Of a stretch of 36,973 bases of DNA, positions 21,871-31,313 are shown one piece after another (the stretch's first letter is position 1; each line of letters begins with the position of its first letter). Position numbers and translations under genes: made by a program. The notes under the pieces are model-generated. The model saw nothing but the letters and a program-made list of their open reading frames with translations. It did no database searches and was not told the origin of the DNA. Origin of the DNA: Tubiluchus corallicola (Eukaryota; Priapulida; Priapulimorpha; Priapulimorphida; Tubiluchidae); assembly GCA_030141605.1 (NCBI GenBank), contig JAQGDQ010001512.1, positions 1 to 36,973 of the forward strand. Direction: 5' to 3'.

Positions 21871-22390
21871 TTGAAACTACTTTATATATAGTAAAGGTAT
21901 CGTTTGATTTACATATCATTCCATTGTTTCGTGTATGGATGTCAGAAGAGTTATAGACTGCTTGGCCTCCGCATCTGTTGGTACCGTTCCAACCTGTGAA
22001 AAACGAGGTACCACCTGCTGCTCAATACTACATTAGCTATTAGATAGCAAACTGTTTTTGCTACTGTCTTGTTTCACAAGGAAAAATTATTTCATTAAAC
22101 AGTAAAAATGTTTATTTGGAACTCTCATTCACATTTCTCCTTCCCGAACCTATCTCTCCCCCGCGCACCACGTCACACCACCCCTCAAAACCCATCAGGC
22201 TACTGATTCTGTCAGCTAAGCAACCAGCCTACTTTGTTTCACAAAAAACCCACATCATCGCATCGCTTATTGAATCTGACGCAAGTTCAATTTCCCGTCT
22301 TCCCCCGTCTCATCAGGTAACCGGGATACGTCCCGTCGTGCCAAAGTAATTGCTTTGCACCTGAGTGCAATCAATGTCCTTAAATTGGAC

Positions 22391-22398
22391 TATATAAA
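22391..22398 (+). promoter_or_regulatory. TATA box of the secreted-protein gene at 22506
   Basis: TATATAAA followed by GAGC lies in a non-repeat stretch, about 30 bp before the expected start of transcription near 22425. It supports the adjacent signal-peptide exon as a real first exon. Confidence 0.55.
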
Positions 22399-22505
22399 GA
22401 GCAAACGTATAGCCTAACTTGATATTATATCAGGAGAGAAGTCTCATCTTCCAAGCTGCAGGTCACTGATGGTCCAATAAAAAATAAGGAAAATAAAAAT
22501 TTACA

Positions 22506-22581
22506 ATGCAGCAATCAAATTTACTTTTGCAAATTTTAAGTGCCGTGCTGACCATATGTTTGTGCACAGGACTCGCAAACG
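22506..22581 (+). CDS. Signal-peptide first exon of an unidentified secreted protein
   Basis: ATG in the context ACAATGC opens MQQSNLLLQILSAVLTICLC, followed by TGLAN, a convincing signal peptide. It ends in phase 1 at the strong donor G|gtgagttt. A TATA box sits 108-115 bp upstream. No downstream exon could be assigned. One weak candidate, after the acceptor gttcttag at about 24040-24050, adds only ten residues before a stop and abuts a dispersed repeat. The product is unknown and the gene may be broken by repeats. Confidence 0.55.
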
Positions 22582-22764
22582 GTGAGTTTAGAGATCGATT
22601 TTATTTTATTCGTTTATACACACATTCGTGCCTTCTTTTCTTTTCTGATTTATACATTTGCATTAGTTAATTATTTTTTATTTATTTATTCAATCAATTA
22701 TTTACTATTGTATTTGATTATATTATATTATTGTGTATCATATTATATGTTGCATAACTGAAGC

Positions 22765-22835
22765 ATAATGATGATGATTATGATGGCGATGACTACTACC
22801 ACTACGACGACGACGATAATTATGACTTTGACGAC
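22765..22835. repeat. Degenerate GAT/GAC trinucleotide repeat
   Basis: ATGATGATTATG-type and ACGACGACG units lie downstream of the signal-peptide exon, within its presumed first intron. Confidence 0.7.
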
Positions 22836-23404
22836 AATGCTCGTAAAATATATTACATGTCCTTCCTTTAAAAAACGTTAAATTTATTGGCACACATTAG
22901 TTTTGAGTTTAGCAATAAGCGTAGTATCATTAGCAAAACTAGATTGCCACAATTACTTGAAATGAACGTAAAATTATTTTAAGACATTTAGAGAAGTGGC
23001 ATTAAAACCGAACCTTGAAGAACGCCATTTATATTTTGAAGTCCATTACTTTGAAAGTATTTAGCTTATATACGTCACAATAAAGCATTGCTTGTTTATG
23101 ATATCACCATAAATTAAAATAGTATAATTCTAATTGTTATAATAATAAAATATTAATTGATGATCATATGAGAGCCAAAATTTCTCATTGCAACAAAATT
23201 CACTTTCCAGGTTTTCTTAAACATTGTGCATAGAGCACTGTGTTATGATATCTCGCCCCAAAGATTGGAAAACTTTGAAAGATGAACGATATTCAAGATA
23301 AATTGCCTGCTATAATTTTTTTGTTTGTACAATTAACCACCCACCTTTATATAAAAACCCACACGCACACCCACGTACGCGCCTGCTTCAGGTGGCGCAG
23401 AAAC

Positions 23405-23620
23405 GTGATTATGATATTGTATTATAATAATGATAATTATATGATAATATAATAATGACAATTTCATAATGATAATAATGGTAATGATAATATAATAATG
23501 ACAATGTGATAATGATAAAAATGATAATGATAATATAATAATAATAATTATATGATAATATAATAATGACAATGTGATAATGATAATATAATAATGGTAA
23601 CACTTATGATAATAATGAAA
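23405..23620. repeat. ATAATG / GATAAT tandem array
   Basis: Repeating blocks such as gataatataataatgacaa and tgtgataatgataa occur several times. The IIII/HYYH frames on the minus strand are artefacts. Confidence 0.9.
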
Positions 23621-24089
23621 AAATCATGTTCACGAACCGCGAATAAGTGCGCATAACTTACACGTACAAAAATGACGACACCAACAATCTAAAGTCTCTG
23701 TGAATATGAGAATCTGTCAGCATTCTGACAAACAACAAGTAGAAGACGAAATTCATTTTTTGTCTTATTTCTTCTTCTACAATCGATTAAGCAAACATTT
23801 TTCTATTCTGATATAACAGTCATCAATAGCAATTTCGTTAACTTGAACGATAATGAAAAGCTAAAATTCGCAATGGGCGGAGCGTAACGACTGCAATATA
23901 ACCAAAATCGTCGCCCATTACATTTCTAAGTGTTTAAAAAAAGGAGTAAATAGTACTAACATGCAAATATTGATAATATTATTTATTATTTTTCATGATA
24001 CTGTAACTGTATCTATACTAAAATTATATTATTTGTTGTTTGTTCTTAGCACAAAACAGTAGCTTTAGCTCCTCTGCATGAAACGGTTC

Positions 24090-24740
24090 TGTACGTTTTC
24101 TTTAAAGCAAAACCAGACCCAATCTTAAGCTGTAAGTCAAAACAATATACTCTTTAAAATATTGAAAGGAAACGTACTATTTTTTTCAAAAATAAGTTAC
24201 GTGAAAGAATTATTACCAGACAAACACAATTTCGCGTTCGCGCCACTAGTTCTTCAATGATACAGGCATTTCGCCACTCGCTAGTTAGACGGGCACTAAC
24301 GCTTGCATTTCGGAAACATTGCATTGCACAAAAACAGGTGCTGTACCGCTCAGTTCAGATGTGTTCGTTTGTGACGAACTGCACACGTTCGACAGCTCAT
24401 GCGTGAGCATAGCGGTAAACTTCAAATTTGAATTTTTATCTTAAAACTCGCCTAGTTTTAGTACAACGCACCGAATATCTTACAGTAGCACTGTGCTTCA
24501 ATTTTCGCTTTCGCAAACACGCGCAACACGCTCGTGGAATATTTTTGCTGCTGAAAATTGTGTTAGCTTGTGATGTCATCAATAGTTGAGCTCGCCCGCC
24601 GTTAATTAAGCTTTTAATATACTATTTAATTATCAAAACGCATTTACAGCAATAATTGCGTTAAAATGTATACTTTTTATCAGATTTGAAAATAGGGTAA
24701 CTAGCGAAATGGCAAAAAATCATCTTGTCTTCCTTCAGAA
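24090..24740 (-). mobile_element. Family B element, minus-strand copy
   Basis: It opens 'tttaaagcaaaaccagaccc', continues 'cgccactagttcttcaatg', 'gtgctgtaccgctcagttc' and 'cttcaattttcgctttcgca', and ends near 'atcatcttgtcttccttc'. Read on the minus strand it has the same order as 20335-21000. Confidence 0.65.
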
Positions 24741-24779
24741 GAATTCTACACACCTGCAGTGTAGGTGAGGATTAAGTTC

Positions 24780-25050
24780 CATTTTTTCTTGGCAACAAAC
24801 CTTAATCAGTGCTTAATTTTCTGTGTTTAAGATCGTGAACTTTCGGCCATGTTTTGAGTGCTTTGGCTGTTTTTCAGTTGATGATTAGCTTACGTTGTAT
24901 CGGCATTCAATTTTTTCCAATGTAAAATTTTTTCGACCATAGCTTAAAGACTACTAAAGCTATAAATATGTAAGTACGTAATACCGCGACTGTGAAATTC
25001 CAACTTTACAGGGCATTTTTTTTAATAATATTGTATTCAAAATTTCTGCG
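24780..25050 (+). repeat. Family C dispersed repeat
   Basis: 'aacaaaccttaatcagtgct', 'tttttcagttgatgattagc', 'ggcattcaattttttccaat' and 'cgaccatagcttaaa' match the order at 16985-17340. A C-rich tract follows at 25078-25095. Confidence 0.55.
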
Positions 25051-25299
25051 CAAAAACTTCAGCGCATTCTTCTACGACACCCCCCCTCCCCCCCACATTA
25101 TATTCTTAGCAGAAAAGAAACGTTATTTTATTTTCGATCGCTTTCGTGTTGTTATTCTGTTTTGATTACAAACGGCGCGTACCTAATACAAGAAGAGAAA
25201 GCGCCATTATGATTTAATTTTCACCTGCTGAGATGTTGATTGGCTGTTCAGAGCCAAAGGAAGCCACGAAATCACCGTAGACAAAACGATCATGATGAA

Positions 25300-25590
25300 T
25301 CACTTAATTATTGGCACACAGGTGCATAAGATGAAGCAAATAATTCCTTTTGAGCCCCAGTTGATGATCATAAACACTTCTTTTTAGACTGCCCCCGTTC
25401 ACACAATACTCGACTCATCGCTATTAATCCCTTTCTAATTGCAGTAAATAATAACATTAACATGAAACTATATGATGGCACTAATCAGTCACCGTCATTT
25501 AACAGAGTATTACACTAGCATCTATCAATTTTATCATGTTGAGCAAAAGATTTCAAAATATGTGAATACTTACATCGTATTAGAACATAA
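25300..25590 (+). pseudogene. Non-LTR retrotransposon C-terminal fragment
   Basis: From 25363 the plus strand reads DDHKHFFLDCPRSHNTRLIA followed by INPFL, the H-F-x-L-x-C-P signature of LINE C-termini. After a frameshift it reads HVEQKISKYVNTYIVLEH. Stops upstream and downstream show decay. Confidence 0.6.
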
Positions 25591-25599
25591 TTTTGCACA

Positions 25600-27090
25600 T
25601 TGCTCCCCACATTATCAACTATATATTTAACAGGAAGTTAGCTTCTCGTCCGTATAAGGAACACATTTTTTTATTTTTTATTTATTTACCTATCTATTTT
25701 CTAATCTTCCATTTCGAGATGCATTCGTAATTGTGGAGCATAAATTGGTGGCATCAAATACCCAAGTATTCAGCTAAGGGCATTTTGTGCACTATAAAAC
25801 ACTATACAACCTTAATAATTCCGTAGAGCCTTATCTAGTCTGCCGATATCTGAGTATCATTAATCATCCACTTCATTGTCTCATCTATCATGTCCCTATA
25901 TCATCCGCCCCCAACTAATTTTCGTCATGTTTTCCTTGCACGTTTTACTTCCTCCTTTTTTGCCACCAGTATATGAAGTTATATCATATTTCTTAATGAT
26001 TTTTAATTGCTGTGAACTGTCTTCACGTGAGAGGCTCTTATACAGGTTCTTTTTTTACAAACCTATTACCCAGTCACTTATTATCGTTACACGATTTCAG
26101 CTGTTCATGTACGTATTGTTTCAATTTTCTGTGCACTAATAAATACAGTTTAAGCCAAACAATTTCTTATTTTGGACAAAAGCTACATCCTACATTTGAA
26201 AAAATAGTAAAATAATTTTTAAATTTATTTCCTATTTTATAAATAAAAGAGCATTACCATGATTACAGCAATAACTGCTGGTCTGCTATGTTAATCCCAC
26301 ACAGTAGCGTTCTCTTCAAATTGTTGCAGACTACATAGTCTAAGTCTAAGTCTAATAAACGTTTTACTAATTAAATGTACTTGTAATTAACTTGAATTAT
26401 TTTGAACTTTATAGCATTTGTCGCCAACATTGCAGAAGGCTTGGCCTTTTATCTAAATCAAATAAGTAAGCAAGTCTCATTCAGAATTTATTGAACGCGT
26501 TTTCTATTTTGATGTACAGTATATGTTAATCATTGAACTGTAAAAAATTTCTTAATTCTACTTTAGAAATTCGTTTAATTGCATTTCTTCGTGATTTTTG
26601 CACCTACAAGAGGTGGACTTGACGTTGTCACATGAGACGTCGTTTATAAAGTTTATCGTTTTAACATGTTTATCAATTTATTTTTTTAATAACATACTTT
26701 TATGCTTCGTTTTACTGTAATTGTAATAAGAAATAATTATGTTGCACGCATATTTACGCATCTTTGGATAAATTTGCTGTTAATTATATATGCCAAACGT
26801 TTTGCCACTACTAGGATACGTGAGTTTGGGTGTGTATGCGTACATTTCAATGTTGGATTTGAGCTGGACTTGACGTTGTCGATGTCGCTAAATTTTTTTC
26901 ATATATAATAATTTATATACTATATATAATAAAAATATAATTAACTCGTCCTCAACTCATTAATGCATACACATACATATATATATATATATATGTATAC
27001 ATATAAAAATACATTTAATAATATAATAAAAATGATCTTGTATATATATATATATATATATTTTTTTATTATATTATTAAATGTATATAT
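25600..27090. other. AT-rich stretch without recognised gene
   Basis: Open frames at 25876-26139 and 26702-26908 lack motifs. (TA)n tracts lie at 26975-26995 and 27040-27060, and an AT-rich inverted repeat (ttaataatataataaaaatg / ttttttattatattattaaatg) surrounds 27013-27082. Confidence 0.6.
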
Positions 27091-27095
27091 ATATA

Positions 27096-28078
27096 CCGTA
27101 AAACGGGGTGAGTTCGCCACTTTTTAGGGGTATTTTTTACGTTTCCTGCCATAGCAAGAGAATTACCCAACCGATTTTCTTAGTTCAAGCTTTATATTGC
27201 CTTTCGAATGAAACACTATCGTGGGGTGAATTCGCCACTAACAATTTAACACTGTTTAATGCCATTCTAGGCAGCTGAAGTTAACTGGTTGTGATTGGCT
27301 GGTTGGGGGTGAGTTCGCCACCCTATGAAAAAATTATGAAAAATGTCTAGTTTTAGCCGAATTATTGAAAATGTTCGATGGTGGGACGTTTTCAATAAGG
27401 GGCCCTACGTTGGCAAGGAAGGCTTGAACGTCTTGTGCACTGATCTTCGCGCGGGCGTCCTTGACGTTGCCAGCCACTCTGAAAACCAGATTGTTCCTTC
27501 GTGCGAATGATTTGACAAAGTCTATTCCAGGGGTGTTTGCCTTGAATCGTCGTTCCTGGATTCCCTTCACGTCGAGAACACTCTTAATCAGTAGTCGGAG
27601 ATCGATGGCAGTCATTGGGAACCCCCACTCAGCGGCCACTTGGAGTGTTGGCGATTTCGTGCTCCTCGGCGGCGGAGAACACTGGCTGACCTCCGGTCTT
27701 CCGCGGATGACTTCGTGAGAGTTTGTCAGAAAGGGACTTTCTTGGAACTCCGAATTGCCTCGCCGCTGCGCTGACTGTCCTGTTGGTATTCTTGACGGCA
27801 TGTAGGGCAGCTTCCAGAGCTTCTGGGGTATAATTTTGGTATCTATGACCCGGTACAGGGGTGCAGGTGCGTGGCATGTTAAGTAGCAAGAAATAGTAGA
27901 CAAATAATATGTAGTGCAGAATGGAATACTTCTAGTGCGAATTGAAAGAAGATAACTGTCGCAAACTGTTTATAATGACGGTGATCATGATATCTGTTCA
28001 TTAAACACTGAACAATAGTTACAGCAAACACTACAATGGCCATTACGTAGGGGGTGGCGAACTCACCCCGTTTTACGG
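27096..28078. mobile_element. pogo/Tigger-like DNA transposon, about 983 bp, deleted
   Basis: Perfect terminal inverted repeats run CCGTAAAACGGGGTGAGT and on through TCGCCAC, about 25 bp, at 27096-27120 and 28054-28078. Both ends are flanked by TA, the target duplication of Tc1/mariner and pogo elements. The interior encodes a minus-strand pogo-type transposase N-terminus only. Subterminal copies of GGGGTGARTTCGCCAC lie at 27223-27238 and 27306-27321. Confidence 0.88.
27334..27889 (-). pseudogene. pogo-like transposase N-terminal fragment
   Basis: The minus strand reads MPRTCTPVPGHRYQNYTPEA, then a psq-type helix-turn-helix (VSAAARQFGVPRKSLSDKLS). After a frameshift near 27640 it continues VAAEWGFPMTAIDLRLLIKS and GIDFVKSFARRNN, the second DNA-binding (CENP-B-like) helix-turn-helix. 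It ends at VPPSNIF, just where intact relatives begin the DDE catalytic domain. The DDE domain is deleted and the element cannot move on its own. Confidence 0.85.
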
Positions 28079-28179
28079 TATATAATTAAATCAATCAAAG
28101 CGACAGACATGCATTTAATCAAAATTGTTAAACAGAGAAAAATCTAACCAAGCAGCCAGTGGAACACGTGCCTCTGTTT

Positions 28180-28265
28180 TGTAATATAAAATATATAAAT
28201 ATAAATATATAATTATAAAATATAAAATTACAAAATAAATTTTGTTGTAATATAATAAAAATATA
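28180..28265. repeat. AT-rich low-complexity tract
   Basis: ATATAAATATAA and ATAAAATATAAAATTAC-type units just right of the pogo-like element. Confidence 0.6.
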
Positions 28266-28324
28266 ATCACTTCGCCCTCAATTCATTCGTGTATCCATTT
28301 ATTTTTATAAGAATGTCAACTTAC

Positions 28325-28500
28325 TTGTATTTATACCAAAGGTGTATTTATACCATCGTTTATATTAAAGGTATATTTATACTATCGTTTTTACTAAAGG
28401 TATACTTATACTATCGTTTATACTAAACGTATACTTATACTATCGTTTATACTAAACGTATACTTATACTGCTTATACTAAACTAATAAACTAGTACAGT
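28325..28500. repeat. Tandem repeat of about 31 bp, 5-6 units
   Basis: Units contain 'tatactatcgtttatacta' and 'aaggtatacttatac', with the last unit shortened. AT-rich, non-coding. Confidence 0.85.
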
Positions 28501-28509
28501 TTATACTAA

Positions 28510-30380
28510 ACCAATATTTTATAATTAGCATTGCATGGTTTATTTGCTTGTGTAAGTTGATTATAGTATTTTTTGCTTTTACCACTTTTCCTGACGGCTT
28601 GAAATTTAGGTATACACTTTACAGCTTGACTTGATTACTCCAATTCTCCTGCATGATTTTGTCACATTTAAATTCATATAAGCACAATAACGTGTAATAA
28701 TAAGACTAGTAAATTTAATATTTCCACAAAATAAGCATGGCTTGACTTCATGACCTCTTTTAGTCTTTCAAAATCCTTTTTCCACATTTAAAGAATTACA
28801 TATACTTTGTGTTGTGTGATTTTTTTATGTACATTGTATTGTATGTTGTTTTGTGTTGTTTACACCAATTTAAACAACTTAATAATATTTTACTAATTTG
28901 CGATGTTTGTACATAATATTATGGAAATAAACTATATCTGAGTCTGAATCAGAAAAAATCTGAAAATCTGCTGAGGAGGATTGGTAGTATTTGCAACTGA
29001 GTGTGCGTGTGTGCGTGCGTGCGTGTATTATAATGTTACTGGAATGTATATAAAATAAAATTCGTTCTTGTGACAATGACCCATACATAGAACCCAGAGC
29101 CACGCCGTTTCAGTTGAGCTCCAGCCGGTTTATTTCTACGGCAGGCACAGCCAATAAGAAACTCCGCTTTAGTCGCGCCAGCCACTCAGTGATGGGAGTC
29201 GAGTTTGCCGTCATTTTTGCCGGCTGCGAAGATTTTCACTCTTGTGATAATCACGTGACACAGCAAATCACTTGTTGAAATATGACAAACGCATTGCGAA
29301 TTTGCGGCTTACTGTCCGTGTGCTGGCAGAGATACGAAAGTTTACAAATTTTAGAACAAGAAAGCTGGTCAATTCCATGTTAAATATACAAGTAGGCAAC
29401 TTAAGTCACACGTATGGGATCATTTTGGTTGATTCGTCGGTAATCAAAATAAGCCTCGCCAAGAGTTGGATTTAAATTATATTTGCAATAAATCCATTGC
29501 TTTTTTACAATAATAAAAAATGATCTCTAATGCATTATTTGAATTTGTGCATCAGCTTTTTTCTGTGTGTAAGCAACGCGGGTTATTTAAAAAATTTGTC
29601 TCCATAATTAACAGTTAATTAACAAAGTATCATTCATTTGTTGACAAAAATTCGTACTTTTAGCTCACTTAGCTGATTCTTTCTTTAAGCCAACTCAGCT
29701 GAAAACTCAGTCAACATCTGCTGAGCTAGCTGATTTTGCTTTCATTACTCGAAGCCAAATTATTACACGAGTATTTTTGCCAAGCAACGGCCAGAAAATT
29801 GGCAGCCATTCAAAAAAAGAGCGAAATTGGGAGTCGATTTTAAGACCCGTGAGCTTTCTAGCATGTTTACACTTCAAAATGTGAAAGTATGCATAGTTTC
29901 GCGTCTAACTTTCACATAATTGTATGTTAAATAGAACGTGTCACAGATGTAAATTTGATCAAATAATGATGTTAAAAGATGTCCGCCCCACAAATATTCA
30001 ATTCGATGAACTTTGAAACTATTAATAGTAGCCCTGAATTCCATGAAAAATACTAGATTTATTATGAGAAATAGGCAGACTGCATGAATACTTGCCGTTA
30101 TGAAAATTTGTTTCCTACAACGAATACATTAAGCTTCAAACAGAAACACGGCACGGACACGAGCTTCTGCGTGGCTACAAAACCAGACATTGCCAAAAGT
30201 AGTTATGCCCACGTATGATTCATCGATGCATTAAAAGCTTTCGACTGCATAAACCATTGTAAATTTTCTGTAAACGTACTTGACAGTTGCCTGTTTTTAC
30301 ACTACGCTTGTTATTCTACTGGTAGATCACGGAGCTTCGTTAGTGTCAAATTTGTTTTTTGAAAAAATGTACTTATATCG
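28510..30380. other. No gene recognised
   Basis: A GTGC/GCGT dinucleotide-rich tract lies at 29000-29027. The stretch 29100-29260 is less AT-rich than its surroundings but has no open frame with a known motif. Confidence 0.55.
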
Positions 30381-30395
30381 TTACAACGACGTAGC

Positions 30396-30435
30396 TATCT
30401 CATTATAACTAGTACTACTTCGTTATAATGAGATA
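30396..30435. repeat. Perfect 14-bp inverted repeat (hairpin)
   Basis: TATCTCATTATAAC at 30396-30409 is complementary to GTTATAATGAGATA at 30422-30435, with a 12-bp loop. A diverged third arm (tataacgagata) follows at 30443-30455. Confidence 0.8.
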
Positions 30436-30624
30436 CTACCACTATATAACGAGATACTAACTCGTTCTAACGATTTTCTTAAAAAATGACAATAGCGGAG
30501 CTCCGGGGTACACAAAACAGCACATTGGGTAATATTATTTCTTAGCCTTTTGCAGTTCCGAATTGTGGTAGACAGAAAAATATACTTCGAAATCAGTAAA
30601 CTATTATGTCTCGTATACCAAGAG

Positions 30625-31105
30625 TACGAAAGCGTATTAGGGGCATTGTATCCGATTATAAATTATAACCAATTTTTTTTACAATCTGATGATAAAAAAG
30701 TTGGTTATAACTAGATTTTTTTATATTCGGATCGCAAAAAATTTGGCTATAATTTATAATCTATAACCAGATTCTTTTATAATAGGAGGCAAATTTTAAA
30801 CACTTATCAGCCAAAGAGAGCAACAGAGCGTTCTTTGATTATGAACTATATTACAAACGCCACTTCTAACAGGTTTCTTATAAAAGTCCGCGTGGAAAAA
30901 ATAGCTCAATTTTTTATCACACAGATATTATTCATTAAACGAATTACACCTATTTAAAAAGTAGTCAAAGTAAAACAAAATAGTGAGTTTGGAATTTTTT
31001 GCATATACATGTTTTTGCTAGCTCTGAAAAGAGTTGATTTGGTTTACTGGTTATTACCAGATTTTTTTTATAATTTTGTTATCATGGCCCTAATACGCTT
31101 TCGTA
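30625..31105. mobile_element. MITE, 481 bp
   Basis: The left end TACGAAAGCGTATTAGGG (30625 on) is inverted at the right end (to 31105). Similarity continues inward through 'ggttata' and 'agattttttttata' motifs. Direct CAAGAG sequences flank it at 30619-30624 and 31106-31111, a 6-bp target duplication. No protein is encoded. Confidence 0.72.
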
Positions 31106-31138
31106 CAAGAGAGAACAATAATCCGTTTCTTTTTATCC

Positions 31139-31313
31139 TTAGTGGTCGCTACGGTAGCTGGTTTGACCGTAGAGACCTCGAGAGTACGGTCTTGGTCTAG
31201 GTCTCGGTCTTGGTCTTGGTCTTGGTCTTGGTCTTGGTCTTGGCCTGGGAAAATATCCTCCATAGCGGTATATTGGTTTGCAGTTTCCATGGCAACCACC
31301 GCAATAATTCGGA
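31139..31313 (-). CDS. Cys-rich peptide exon 3: YCGGC motif and Pro-Arg tail
   Basis: After ttttacag the exon encodes PNYCGGCHGNCKPIYRYGGY, then (PR)10 and the C-terminus. The Pro-Arg run is a hexanucleotide array (CCA AGA, six pure copies plus variants). The frame is fixed by splice phase; other frames of the array (SWSW on plus, DQDQ on minus) are shadows. Confidence 0.85.

Noticed and set aside
27461-27718. Plus-strand 85-residue frame
   Set aside because: It is the antisense of the pogo-like transposase fragment.
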